Source of the DNA: Pseudomonas sp. ACN8
GTDB taxonomy: Bacteria; Pseudomonadota; Gammaproteobacteria; Pseudomonadales; Pseudomonadaceae
Assembly: GCF_002303925.1 (NCBI RefSeq)
Contig: NZ_MRCS01000058.1
Location: 1 to 41,218 of the forward strand
DNA: 41,218 bases
Direction of reading: 5' to 3'
The notes under the pieces are model-generated. The model had not been told where the DNA came from. It did not search any database and saw only the letters and a list, made by a program, of their open reading frames with translations. Below are positions 24,007 to 31,990 of this stretch, in pieces (position 1 is the stretch's first letter; each line of letters opens with the position of its first letter). Both the position numbers and the translations under genes were made by a program.

Positions 24007-24340
24007 GCCAAATCTCCAATGAAGGGCAAGGGTGCGCGCTCGGAAACCAGCTTCGCCTCACGCATTGCCTGCCAGAATGCAGCGGCCACTGCCGGGTTGG
24101 CCAACGAGAACCGCAACGCCGCCGCTTTGATGTCGACACCATAGGCCGCCGCAATGCGTTTGATCTGCTCGACCTTGTTGATGATCGCCGGGCTGGCCTT
24201 CTGGTATTCGAAGTGCGCACCACCGGCGAGGATGCCCGAGCTGTATGGGCCACCGACCACGATTTCGACGTTCTGCGCCAGGGCAGCGTCCATCAGACGC
24301 TGCAAGGCACGATCATGGTCGAGAAGAGTGTAGCGGCAGC
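24003..24340 (-). pseudogene. Aldo/keto reductase remnant (D-threo-aldose/pyridoxal dehydrogenase type)
   Basis: About 110 codons recognisable as the C-terminal half of an aldo/keto reductase: YTLLDHDRALQRLMDAALAQ, NVEIVVGGPYSSGILAGG, EYQKASPAIINKVEQIKRIA, ALRFSLANPAVAA. The N-terminal ~200 residues with the catalytic Tyr/Lys are absent, replaced upstream by a REP pair. There is also an internal in-frame loss: after NPAVAA the usual IPGA...segment of about 45 residues is missing and the frame resumes at FWQAMREAKLVSERAPLP. Its stop overlaps the SDR start, so selection may keep the 3' end for SDR translation. Confidence 0.75.
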
Positions 24341-24363
24341 ATTTGTGCTCGCTGAAAATCCAG

Positions 24364-24454
24364 TGTGGGAGCGAGCCTGCTCGCGATGACGTTGGGTCAG
24401 GCGACATCCTTTTTGCCCGATAGACCGCTATCGCGAGCAAGACTCGCTCCCACA
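24364..24454. repeat. REP pair (BIME) at the aldo/keto reductase break
   Basis: GGGAGCGAGCCTGCTCGCG (24364-24387) and an inverted, one-base-expanded copy TCGCGAGCAAGACTCGCTCC (24430-24454), starting about 24 bases upstream of the point where the reductase homology stops. Confidence 0.8.
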
Positions 24455-24533
24455 GGTATTCAGCGAACGCTAGATTCCGCAGGGTTTGGTGCTTTACTGA
24501 AAAAACCCTCATAAACCCACCGAGAACCCCGGC

Positions 24534-25454
24534 ATGAACCGCAACGATCTGCGCCGCGTGGACATGAACCTGCTGGTGATTTTCGAAACTCTGATGTTCG
24601 AGAAGAACCTGACCCGGGCCGGGGAAAAGCTGTTCCTCGGCCAGCCTGCCGTCAGCGCGTCGCTGGCCAAATTGCGCGATCTGTTCGACGACCCGTTGCT
24701 GGTGCGCAACGGACGCACCCTGGAGCCGACCCTGCGGGCGTTGCAGATACTCAAGGAATTGCAGCCGGCGATGGACACCATTTCCGGTGCGGTCAGCCGG
24801 GCCAAGGATTTCGATCCCTCCACCAGCCGCGACGTGTTTCGTATCGGTCTGTCGGACGACGCCGAGTTCGGGCTGTTTCCGCCGCTACTCAAGCAGATTC
24901 GTGAAGAGGCGCAGAACGTTGTGGTGGTGGTGCGCCGGGTGAATTTCCTGCTGATGCCATCGATGCTGGCCAGTGGCGAGATTTCCGTCGGCATCAGCTA
25001 CACCACAGAATTGCCGGCCAACGCCAAGCGCAAGAAATTGCGCGACTTGAGCGTGAAAATCCTGCGCGGCGATGACCGCCCCGGCCCGTTGACCCTGGAC
25101 GAGTTCTGCGAACGCCCTCACGCACTGGTGTCGTTTTCCGGGGACCTGAGCGGTGCCATCGACAACGATCTGGCCCGGATCGGCCGTTCGCGCCGGGTGG
25201 TGCTGGCGGTGCCTCAGTTCGCGGGGTTGCGGGCCTTGCTGGCGGGTACTGACCTGCTCGCCACCGTGCCGGATTACGCGGCCAGTGCGTTGATCGAAGG
25301 CAGCAGCCAGTTACGGGCGGACGATGCGCCCTTTGATATCAACCTGTCCGAACTGTCGATGGTCTGGAACGGGGTCAACGATAACGATCCGGCAGAACGC
25401 TGGTTGCGCTCGAAAATTGCACAGCACATGGCAGCGCCACTATCGGGGCATTGA
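24534..25454 (+). CDS. LysR-family transcriptional regulator
   Basis: 306 residues. The N-terminal winged helix (DLRRVDMNLLVIFETLMFEK, NLTRAGEKLFLGQPAVSASL, AKLRDLFDDPLLVRNGRTLE) is followed by a linker helix and a periplasmic-binding-like effector domain (FRIGLSDDAEFGLFPPLLKQ, GEISVGISYTTELP, AGTDLLATVPDYAA); the arrangement is of the NodD-like subgroup. It is divergent from the reductase remnant and SDR gene across the REP pair, so those are its likely targets. The last 80 bases overlap the convergent DinB gene. Confidence 0.88.
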   Translation: MNRNDLRRVDMNLLVIFETLMFEKNLTRAGEKLFLGQPAVSASLAKLRDLFDDPLLVRNGRTLEPTLRALQILKELQPAMDTISGAVSRAKDFDPSTSRDVFRIGLSDDAEFGLFPPLLKQIREEAQNVVVVVRRVNFLLMPSMLASGEISVGISYTTELPANAKRKKLRDLSVKILRGDDRPGPLTLDEFCERPHALVSFSGDLSGAIDNDLARIGRSRRVVLAVPQFAGLRALLAGTDLLATVPDYAASALIEGSSQLRADDAPFDINLSELSMVWNGVNDNDPAERWLRSKIAQHMAAPLSGH

Positions 25455-25971
25455 TCGACTGCAGAAACATCGGTTCAGACTCGCGCAGGTACACCGGCAT
25501 GTCGGTCACTGGTGGCATGGCCGGAATCTCGAAGTACATCTGCACCACCCAGCCACGGTGATAGCTGGCGTGGTTGACCACGTGCATCAGCATCGCGCCG
25601 GCGCTCATGGTGCCGCTTTCGCCCGAGACAAAGGTGAATTCCAGGAGTTTGTCCAGGGAGGCATCGGTTTGCCGGGCGCTCCAGTCGCAGTACCAGCGAT
25701 CGATGGTTTTTTGCGCCATGCGCAGTTCGGACAGATCGGCATGCAACAGGTCGTGCGAGGTCTTGAAGCCATGCCCCCGGCCTTCGAGGTGCGCCTGCCA
25801 GATGCAATCGACCACGTACACGTGATTGAGGGTGCCGATCATGTTTTTGAACACCGACACCCGTTCTTTCTTGACTTCGCCCGGAGGGAGCGCCGCGAGG
25901 CTGTCAAAAAGGCGCTGATTGGCCCAGCGTTTGTAATCGGCCAGCAGGCAGGCCGTGCGTACGGTGATCAT
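25375..25971 (-). CDS. DinB-family (DUF664-like) metal-binding protein
   Basis: A 198-residue four-helix-bundle protein: ADYKRWANQRLFDSLAALPP, then TLNHVYVVDCIWQ with His50, and MLMHVVNHASYHRGWVVQM with His130, His134 and His138. The triad His50/His134/His138 matches the metal site of DinB/YfiT proteins, some of which are thiol-dependent S-transferases. The C-terminal ~27 residues are encoded within the 3' end of the LysR gene on the other strand, so that tail is probably a late addition through loss of an earlier stop. Substrate unknown. Confidence 0.85.
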   Translation of the reverse strand: MITVRTACLLADYKRWANQRLFDSLAALPPGEVKKERVSVFKNMIGTLNHVYVVDCIWQAHLEGRGHGFKTSHDLLHADLSELRMAQKTIDRWYCDWSARQTDASLDKLLEFTFVSGESGTMSAGAMLMHVVNHASYHRGWVVQMYFEIPAMPPVTDMPVYLRESEPMFLQSINAPIVALPCAVQFSSATSVLPDRYR

Positions 25972-26043
25972 CAGAGTTCTCCGATGGCGGTAAGCGCACC
26001 TTCCAGCATAGACCCGATGGGCGCCGAGCAGTGCCAGCCCTGA

Positions 26044-27153
26044 TCATCGGTCGTCCAGGCGTTTCACCACGAGTTCGGCGAGTGCCAGGCAACTGGTCAA
26101 CCCCGGTGATTCGATGCCAAACAGATTGACCAGCCCCGCCACCCCATGTTCGGCCCGACCACTGATGAGAAAGTCGGCGGCCGGCTCGGTCGGCCCGCTG
26201 ATTTTCGGGCGAATGCCGCTGTAGGCCGGTTGCAGGCTGTTGTCCGGCAAACCCGGCCAATAGCGCCGGATCGCCTGATAGAACCCCTCGGCCCGGCGGG
26301 ACTCGACGCGGTAATCAATGTGCTCGACCCATTCGACATCCGGCCCGAAGCGCGCCTGCCCGCCCAGGTCCAGCGTCATGTGCACACCCAGTCCCGCGCT
26401 CTCCGGGGCCGGATACACCAAGTGGCGAAACGGCACCCGGCCATTGAGACTGAAATAACTGCCCTTGCACAGATGCGCCCGGGGAATGAATGGTCCAGGC
26501 AGACCGACGATGCTGCTCGCCACCTCGGGCGCGGACAGCCCCGCGCAGTTGATCAATTCGCGGCTGCACAGCGTCATGGGTTGACTGCCGCCCATGTGCA
26601 ACTCAAAACCCTGATCGATGCAATGGGCTGACAGCAACGGCGTGTGCAAGGCCAGCGTCGCGCCAAACCTCTGGGCATCGCCCTGAAGCGCCAACATCAG
26701 CCCGTGGGAGTCGACAATGCCGGTTGACGGCGACCACAACGCCGCGACGCAGGACAACGCCGGTTCAAGCACCCGGGCCTGCGGGCCATCCAGCCATTGC
26801 AGGTCATCGACACCATTGGCACCCCCCTGCTGCAACAGACGCTGCAAAGCTGCGCGCTGCTGCTCATCGGTGGCCACGATCAACTTGCCCACGCGCCGGT
26901 AATCGACACCGTGTTCGTCGCAATAGGCGTAGAGACGCTGCTTGCCCTCCACGCACAACCGCGCCTTGAGACTGCCGCCAGGGTAATAGATGCCGGCATG
27001 AATCACTTCAGAGTTACGCGAGCTGATGCCCGTGCCGATGCCCTCACCCGCCTCGACCACCAGCACGTCGCGCCCGCTCATGGCCAGGGCCCTGGCCACC
27101 GCCAGCCCGACCACGCCGGCCCCGATCACCACGCTTTGAATATCGATGTTCAA
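26044..27153 (-). CDS. FAD-dependent oxidoreductase, L-2-hydroxyglutarate oxidase (LhgO)-like
   Basis: 369 residues from a TTG at 27153 with GGGAGG about 8 bases upstream; the frame is open further but there is no ATG in a sensible place. FAD site VVIGAGVVGLAVARALAMSG (Gly11, Gly13, Gly16) and acidic Glu in VLVVEAGEGIG, then ISSRNSEVIHAGIYYPGGSL, the signature of the LhgO/DAO family, and a C-terminal GLVNLFGIESPGLTSCLALA. It probably oxidises a 2-hydroxy acid and passes electrons to the respiratory chain. It is single in this locus; confidence in the family is high, in the substrate moderate. Confidence 0.87.
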   Translation of the reverse strand: MNIDIQSVVIGAGVVGLAVARALAMSGRDVLVVEAGEGIGTGISSRNSEVIHAGIYYPGGSLKARLCVEGKQRLYAYCDEHGVDYRRVGKLIVATDEQQRAALQRLLQQGGANGVDDLQWLDGPQARVLEPALSCVAALWSPSTGIVDSHGLMLALQGDAQRFGATLALHTPLLSAHCIDQGFELHMGGSQPMTLCSRELINCAGLSAPEVASSIVGLPGPFIPRAHLCKGSYFSLNGRVPFRHLVYPAPESAGLGVHMTLDLGGQARFGPDVEWVEHIDYRVESRRAEGFYQAIRRYWPGLPDNSLQPAYSGIRPKISGPTEPAADFLISGRAEHGVAGLVNLFGIESPGLTSCLALAELVVKRLDDR

Positions 27154-27264
27154 CGACCCAGCCTCCCTCTCACCCCGTTCCTCGCCAATGCCAGGGAACT
27201 CTCGGCGACCGCCACGCATCCTAAACTATGTGGTACTTCCCTTATGCTGTCGGAGGACACCGTC

Positions 27265-27585
27265 ATGCGCCGCATGTTTATCCTTTCTTCCCTGGTACTT
27301 TGTTTACCCTTCGGTTCGGCTCTGGCCAAAGTGGATGCGGGTGACGTCGCCACTTCCGCCGGGGTTTCCGCGTCGCTGTACTCGACGTTCAAAGACGACA
27401 AACTCATGATTCCCGCCCGGGATGACGCTTCCAGCTTCGTCGCCAGCGGCGGTGCAATTCGTGGTGCTTACCTGGAGGCGCTGTTGAAAAAGGTCCGCCA
27501 GGACAATCCCGCCCTCAACAACGCAAGCGACGAGGACCTGGCCCGCGCCATTCTCGTCCAGGAAGGCGTTGCCACCGATCACTGA
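27265..27585 (+). CDS. DUF2388 secreted protein
   Basis: 106 residues with GGAGGA eight bases before the ATG. The signal peptide is MRRMFILSSLVLCLPFGSAL, then AKVDAGD. The mature part has SAGVSASLYSTFKDDKLMIP, ARDDASSFVASGGAIRGAYL, and SDEDLARAILVQEG, the layout of the DUF2388 family found mainly in Pseudomonas. Periplasmic or outer-membrane-associated; no function is known to me. It is divergent from the LhgO-like gene. Confidence 0.88.
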   Translation: MRRMFILSSLVLCLPFGSALAKVDAGDVATSAGVSASLYSTFKDDKLMIPARDDASSFVASGGAIRGAYLEALLKKVRQDNPALNNASDEDLARAILVQEGVATDH

Positions 27586-27638
27586 AGATCGTCATCGCCA
27601 GCGGTGGGGCTTGTGACACCGGGATAGCGTTTCCGGCC

Positions 27639-28571
27639 CTACCTGGCGTGCGTGCCAGTGGACAAGCGTGCCCACCCGGCCACGAGCTGCGCGTTGATAC
27701 TCACCCCGCCGCACACCACGATTACCACGTCATTGGCGTCGGCAATCGCCGGGTGATCCAGGTAGGCAATCGCCAATGAAACCCCGCACGCCGGTTCGAC
27801 CAGCTGACGCAAATCATTGGCGTAACGCACCACGCCCATGATCGCCTCATCATCACTGAGCACCACGCACTCATGGGAGAAATCGCCGATGTGCTTGACC
27901 GGCCAGGCGGCCACTTGCGCGGCGCCCAGGGAGGTGGCGACCGTGTCGATTTTCGGCAATTTGACCGGGTACCCGGCCGCCACCGCCGCGGCGAACGACG
28001 CCGCGCCTTCGGTTTCGCAGGCTACGATGCGGCAATCGGTGTGCCGATGACGAATCAGTCCGGTGAGCAGCCCCGCCAGTAAACCTCCGCCGCCCACCGA
28101 TGTCACCAGCACATCCACTGGCGGGCAGTCTTCAAGGATTTCATCGACCATGGTGCTGTGCCCTTCCCACAACACCGGATGGTCAAAGGCCGGCACAAAT
28201 TCACAGCGTGGATCCTGGGCGAGTTCCCGTGCCCGTTGATTGGCGTCGTCCCAGACCTTGCCGTGCACGATCACCTCGGCGCCGGTATTGCTGATCCGCG
28301 CCCGGGTGCTTTGCGGGGTGGTGTGCGGCACCACGATGCATGCCTTGAGCCCCAGGCATGCAGCGGCCATGGCCGTGGCGAGTCCCGCGTTACCGCCGGA
28401 GGGACAGACCACCTTGCGCTTGCCCTGCTGCGCCGCCCGGCTGCACAGCAAGCCAATGCCGCGTATTTTGAACGAGCCGCCAGGTTGCAGGTTTTCCAGT
28501 TTCAGCCAGATACGGCGGGTCGGGGTCGACAGGCCAGGGTGCAGGATCAAAGGCGTGCGGATGTGCAGCAT
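27639..28571 (-). CDS. PLP-dependent serine/threonine dehydratase-like protein
   Basis: 310 residues from the ATG at 28571 with AGGAAC upstream; an ATG 14 codons earlier lacks a site. Fold-type II PLP enzyme: Lys35 in QPGGSFKIRGIG, the phosphate loop PSGGNAG (57-63) and the glycine-rich SVGGGGLLAGLLTG. It resembles eukaryotic-type L-serine dehydratase (SDH) more than IlvA: short, without the ACT regulatory domain, and ending near VVIVVCGGVSINAQL. Expected reaction: serine or threonine to 2-oxo acid plus ammonia. Confidence 0.85.
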   Translation of the reverse strand: MLHIRTPLILHPGLSTPTRRIWLKLENLQPGGSFKIRGIGLLCSRAAQQGKRKVVCPSGGNAGLATAMAAACLGLKACIVVPHTTPQSTRARISNTGAEVIVHGKVWDDANQRARELAQDPRCEFVPAFDHPVLWEGHSTMVDEILEDCPPVDVLVTSVGGGGLLAGLLTGLIRHRHTDCRIVACETEGAASFAAAVAAGYPVKLPKIDTVATSLGAAQVAAWPVKHIGDFSHECVVLSDDEAIMGVVRYANDLRQLVEPACGVSLAIAYLDHPAIADANDVVIVVCGGVSINAQLVAGWARLSTGTHAR

Positions 28572-28758
28572 GTCGGTTCCTGTTACACGCCACCGGCTCG
28601 CCGAACAGGTCAACGAGCCAGCGGTGAACGGTCCTCTGATGCAAGTTTAGTTCACCCGGCCTCGGGGCGACCGTCTCAGCGGTCCGGCGCCGGGCTGCGC
28701 AATGCGAGGGGACAAGACGGTATCTACACTTAAAATTAAGCCTGTTCGTGGAGGCACC

Positions 28759-29418
28759 ATGAAAATCTCCGCCAAATTGGCGTTTTTCGCCGTCGTCAGC
28801 ACCCTCGCCTACCTCACCCTGGCGATCTGGGGGCTGGGTGGTTTCGCGACTTACTTCAGCCACGGTTCACTGGTCGTCGTTGCCCTGGCCACCCTGATCA
28901 TGGCTGTCGCTTCTTTGTTCACCGAGGTCAACCTGAGTTCGGGGGAACGCGAAGACCGGGCCAACCGCTGGGTCATTCCGGCCTTCGGCGTGATCGGTTT
29001 GCTGAGCGGCTTTCTGCCGGCCTATACCGACCGCATCGATTTCTGGACTTTTGGCGGTGAAGGCGTGCGCTGGCTCGGCGCGCTGTTGTTTATCCTGGGT
29101 GGCGCGCTGCGGTTGTGGCCGGTGTTTGTGCTGGGCAAGCGCTTCAGCGGGCTGGTGGCCATTCAACCGGGGCATCGACTGGTCACCGAGGGGATTTACC
29201 GCAACCTGCGCAACCCCAGTTACCTGGGGATGATGGTCATCGGCACCGGTTGGGCACTGGCCTTTCGCTCTGGTGTCGGGCTGATATTGGTGGCGCTGAC
29301 GCTGGTCCCGCTGATCGCGCGCATTCACTCGGAAGAGGCCTTGCTCAGGGCGCAGTTCGGCAGTGAATACGAGGCCTATTGCGCACGCAGCTGGCGGCTG
29401 ATCCCCGGGGTTTACTGA
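28759..29418 (+). CDS. Isoprenylcysteine carboxyl methyltransferase (ICMT/PEMT)-family membrane protein
   Basis: 219 residues with GAGG before the ATG. Helices at ~7-30, ~36-55, ~75-90, ~100-120 and ~160-190. The C-terminal half has the family core: RLVTEGIYRNLRNPSYLGMM and HSEEALLRAQFGSEYEAYCA, which bind S-adenosylmethionine in ICMT-type enzymes. The natural substrate in bacteria is unknown. It is divergent from the dehydratase gene. Confidence 0.85.
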   Translation: MKISAKLAFFAVVSTLAYLTLAIWGLGGFATYFSHGSLVVVALATLIMAVASLFTEVNLSSGEREDRANRWVIPAFGVIGLLSGFLPAYTDRIDFWTFGGEGVRWLGALLFILGGALRLWPVFVLGKRFSGLVAIQPGHRLVTEGIYRNLRNPSYLGMMVIGTGWALAFRSGVGLILVALTLVPLIARIHSEEALLRAQFGSEYEAYCARSWRLIPGVY

Positions 29419-29435
29419 CTGGAACAATGATCCCC

Positions 29436-29456
29436 TGTGGGAGCGAGCAGGCTCGC
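29436..29456. repeat. Single chimaeric REP
   Basis: GTGGGAGCGAGCAGGCTCGC: the left half of one REP orientation joined to the right half of the opposite one, as expected after deletion between two inverted REPs. Confidence 0.7.
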
Positions 29457-29461
29457 ACACA

Positions 29462-30124
29462 TTAGACCGCTTGCAGACGCAGACCTGCGGCATCCACCAG
29501 AACCCGAACCGAATCATAACTGGCCAACGTCCCATGCAACGTCTCGATCGGCTGCTCATGGGTCGCCGTGACAATCATCAAGTTCGCCCCCGCCGCCTCG
29601 GCCGCCAGAATCCCCACCGTGGCATCTTCAAAAACCAGGCACTGCCCGGCCTCGACACCCAGGCGACGGGCCGCGAGGCGGTAACCGGCGGGATCCGGTT
29701 TGCCAGCAGTCACATCCTCGGCGGTGATCATGACAGCAGGCTCGGGAATCCCCGCCGCCGCCAACCGCCGCAACGCCAGTTCCCGCGGGGCGGAAGTGAC
29801 GATGGCCCACTGGCTGGCTGGCAAGGACCGCAGGAATTTCCCCGCGCCAGCCACTTCCAATACCCCGTCGACGTCGACGATTTCCGCTTCGGTAATCCAC
29901 GCGGCTTCGGCCTCGGCATCCACCCCGGGCAAGCCCAGGCGCCTGATGGTGTCGATGGCGCGGGCGCCGTGAATGGTCGGCAGGAAGCTGTCGACATCGA
30001 CACCATGGCGCACCGCCCAGGTGGTCCAGACCCGCTCGGCGGCGGCAATGGAGGTCAGGACGGTGCCGTCCATGTCGAACAGGAAAGCACGGTAGGTCGA
30101 GTTGAAAACAGAGTGATCGGACAA
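29462..30124 (-). CDS. HAD-superfamily phosphatase (sugar-phosphatase/phosphoglycolate phosphatase-like)
   Basis: 220 residues, apparently from a TTG at 30124 (MSDHSVFNSTYRAFLF...); no ATG is available before motif I. Motif I FDMDGTVLTS with the nucleophile Asp, motif II in VTSAPRELALRRLAAAGI, motif III Lys in AGKPDPAGYRLAARRLG, motif IV VFEDATVGILAAEAAG; a helical cap lies between I and II (AAERVWTTWAVRHGVD). It hydrolyses small phosphate esters in the cytoplasm; the substrate is not readable. Monocistronic. Confidence 0.87.
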   Translation of the reverse strand: MSDHSVFNSTYRAFLFDMDGTVLTSIAAAERVWTTWAVRHGVDVDSFLPTIHGARAIDTIRRLGLPGVDAEAEAAWITEAEIVDVDGVLEVAGAGKFLRSLPASQWAIVTSAPRELALRRLAAAGIPEPAVMITAEDVTAGKPDPAGYRLAARRLGVEAGQCLVFEDATVGILAAEAAGANLMIVTATHEQPIETLHGTLASYDSVRVLVDAAGLRLQAV

Positions 30125-30184
30125 GGAAAAGAACCTCGCGGGTGCCGGACGGATTTGCCCGGCAATGTAGCATCTGCACGCAGG

Positions 30185-30592
30185 TCAGTTGAGTCGTTTG
30201 GACTTGAAGGTCTGGCCCACGCAATCGAGCAGCCCGCCAATCATCCAGGGTTTCTTGATGAACGAGACCGCGTGCCGCACGCCTGCGCTTTCAGGGGTTT
30301 CGAAACCGGACATGATCATGATCGGCTTGTCCGGCCAGCGATCGCCGAACTGGTTGGCCAGGTCCGCGCCGTTGAGCGTGCCGGGCATGGTGATATCTGT
30401 CAGCAGCATACCGACATCCGGAGCATGCTGTTCCAGATAGATCGCTGCCGCGTCCGCACTGATTTTCGGCTCGACGACAAAGCCTTCCTCCTGAAGAATC
30501 TCACAGAGAAACTCCAGGATCAGCGGGTCGTCCTCAACCACCAGAATCAACCCGCCGGGAAGATCCCCGCCCGCCGTCGGTACTCGACTCAT
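30185..30592 (-). CDS. Stand-alone receiver (CheY-like) response regulator
   Basis: 135 residues from the ATG at 30592; the frame continues 44 codons upstream without a ribosome site. A single REC domain: acidic Glu20-Asp21-Asp22, phosphoacceptor Asp66 in LLTDITMPGTLNG, Ser95 in IMIMSGFE, Lys114 in FIKKPW. The EILQEEGFVVE and DRWPDKPIMIMSG segments resemble receivers found fused to hybrid histidine kinases. There is no output domain, so it probably acts through protein contacts or a phosphorelay; no kinase gene is adjacent. Confidence 0.85.
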   Translation of the reverse strand: MSRVPTAGGDLPGGLILVVEDDPLILEFLCEILQEEGFVVEPKISADAAAIYLEQHAPDVGMLLTDITMPGTLNGADLANQFGDRWPDKPIMIMSGFETPESAGVRHAVSFIKKPWMIGGLLDCVGQTFKSKRLN

Positions 30593-30772
30593 GACCGTGC
30601 CGCTCTCTGATTGCCACAATGATTTCGCGGATTCTGACCCGCCACTTAAAAGGTATGAGCAGCGGACTCGGCGGAAATTCATTTTTGTTGCAGCCAGGTG
30701 ACCGGTAACAAGCGTACTGATCAATTTTGCCCATCAGGCGGCACGCTATCCCTGAGCCCTGCGGAAAAAACC

Positions 30773-30862
30773 TGTGGGAGCGAGCCTGCTCGCGAATGCG
30801 GTAGTTCAGCCAACATCGATAGCGACTGACACTACGTCTTCGCGAGCAGGCTCGCTCCCACA
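30773..30862. repeat. REP pair (BIME)
   Basis: GGGAGCGAGCCTGCTCGCG at 30773-30796 and its inverse at 30839-30862, downstream of the MxKDx gene and upstream of the receiver gene. Confidence 0.85.
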
Positions 30863-30881
30863 TGGACCGCGGTGGCCGGGC

Positions 30882-31151
30882 TTACTGCGACATTTCGCTT
30901 TTTTTCATCGCATCCTTGGACATGGCGTCTTTTTTCATCGCGTCCTTGGACATTGCATCCTTGGACATGCTGTCTTTGGACATCGCGTCCTTTGACATCG
31001 AATCGGTCTTCTTCATCGCATCCTTGGACATGGCGTCCTTGGACATTGAATCCTTGCTCATGCTGTCATTACTCATCGTGTCAGCAGCGAACACAGAGGC
31101 AGCACCAACGGCCAGGCACATGGACAGAACAACAGTGGTCAGTTTTTTCAT
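30882..31151 (-). CDS. Exported Met-rich MxKDx pentapeptide-repeat protein (MrpX-like)
   Basis: 89 residues: a signal peptide (MKKLTTVVLSMCLAVGAASV, FA) cleaved before ADTM, then 67 mature residues that are almost wholly pentapeptides of the SKDAM/SKDSM/KKDAM type, with 13 Met and no Cys. One unit is six residues long (KKTDSM). Such 'pentapeptide MXKDX repeat' proteins include MrpX of Azospira suillum, a sacrificial periplasmic methionine scavenger of hypochlorite that is regenerated by a YedY-type reductase. Here it is the third gene after a cytochrome b and a YedY-like enzyme (53-base gap), the same partnership. An AAGGAG-like site (revcomp of CTCCTTG near 31157) precedes the ATG. Confidence 0.9.
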   Translation of the reverse strand: MKKLTTVVLSMCLAVGAASVFAADTMSNDSMSKDSMSKDAMSKDAMKKTDSMSKDAMSKDSMSKDAMSKDAMKKDAMSKDAMKKSEMSQ

Positions 31152-31204
31152 GATGAAACTCCTTGGAGCGTGGGTTTACGGACGGTGAATGTTTGGGACG
31201 TTCA

Positions 31205-31990
31205 TCAGCTGCCACCGAACCAGTTGTAGCCCTGGTCTTCCCAGTAGCCGCCGCTGTAGGTGTTGCTGACGAAAATCGCCTGAATGTGTTTGGGGTTCTT
31301 GTAGCCAAGCTTGGTGGGCATGCGCAGCTTCATCGGGAAGCCGTATTCGCGCGGCAGCACCGCGCCGTCATAAGTCAGCGTCAACAGGGTTTGCGCATGC
31401 AGTGCGGTGGCCATGTCAATGCTGGTGTAGTAGTCGTCGGCGCATTTGAAGCCGACGTATTTGGCATCGGTGTCGGCGCCGATGCGCTTGAGGAAGTCGC
31501 TGAAGCGCACACCGCCCCAACGCCCGATCGCGCTCCAGCCTTCGACGCAAATGTGCCGGGTGATCTGCTCGGTCTGGGCCATGGCCCGCAGTTCTTCGAG
31601 GCGCCAGCTGCGTTTGTCGGCGACCAGGCCGGTGACTTCCAGGCGATAGCCCTCCTCCTCCACCGTCGGCGCTTCGTCGATGCCGTAAAAGGCATTGAAG
31701 GGAAACGGCCGGGTGATCATCGATTCGGGATAGGTCGGCGCCATCGCGTTGGGGTTGAACAACCAGCCCTGCACCCGATCGTTGAAGCGCGACATGGACG
31801 ACAGCGCGGTCTCGACGCTTTCGTTGTCGGTGATGTTGCAGCCGGACAACATCGCCACGCCGCCGAGGGTCAGACCACGCAGCAGGAACGTGCGGCGCGA
31901 GCGGTCTTCGATCTGCGGGGCGAGGATCTTGCGGGCATCGGTGAGGATCGAAGTCTCGTCCAGCCCGGGGATCCGGATGCGCTTTTTCAT
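31205..31990 (-). CDS. Tat-exported molybdopterin-dependent oxidoreductase, YedY/MsrP-like
   Basis: 261 residues. An unusually long N-region precedes the Tat motif Ser31-Arg-Arg-Thr-Phe-Leu36, a hydrophobic segment and the lipobox-like LSGC with Cys51, so it may be a Tat lipoprotein. The body is the sulfite-oxidase-type molybdopterin domain: WRLEELRAMAQTEQITRHI, Cys148 in HICVEGWSAIGRWGGVRF as the expected molybdenum ligand, PREYGFPMKLRMPTKLGYKN. It probably reduces protein methionine sulfoxide in the periplasm, with electrons from the cytochrome b encoded just upstream; the ATGA overlap with that gene (31987-31990) indicates coupling. Confidence 0.9.
   Translation of the reverse strand: MKKRIRIPGLDETSILTDARKILAPQIEDRSRRTFLLRGLTLGGVAMLSGCNITDNESVETALSSMSRFNDRVQGWLFNPNAMAPTYPESMITRPFPFNAFYGIDEAPTVEEEGYRLEVTGLVADKRSWRLEELRAMAQTEQITRHICVEGWSAIGRWGGVRFSDFLKRIGADTDAKYVGFKCADDYYTSIDMATALHAQTLLTLTYDGAVLPREYGFPMKLRMPTKLGYKNPKHIQAIFVSNTYSGGYWEDQGYNWFGGS

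Noticed and set aside
30769..30866. Inverted repeats between genes read as a CRISPR-like or insertion-sequence end
   Set aside because: They are paired Pseudomonas REP elements: two inverted copies, variable spacer, no transposase and no regular repeat-spacer array.
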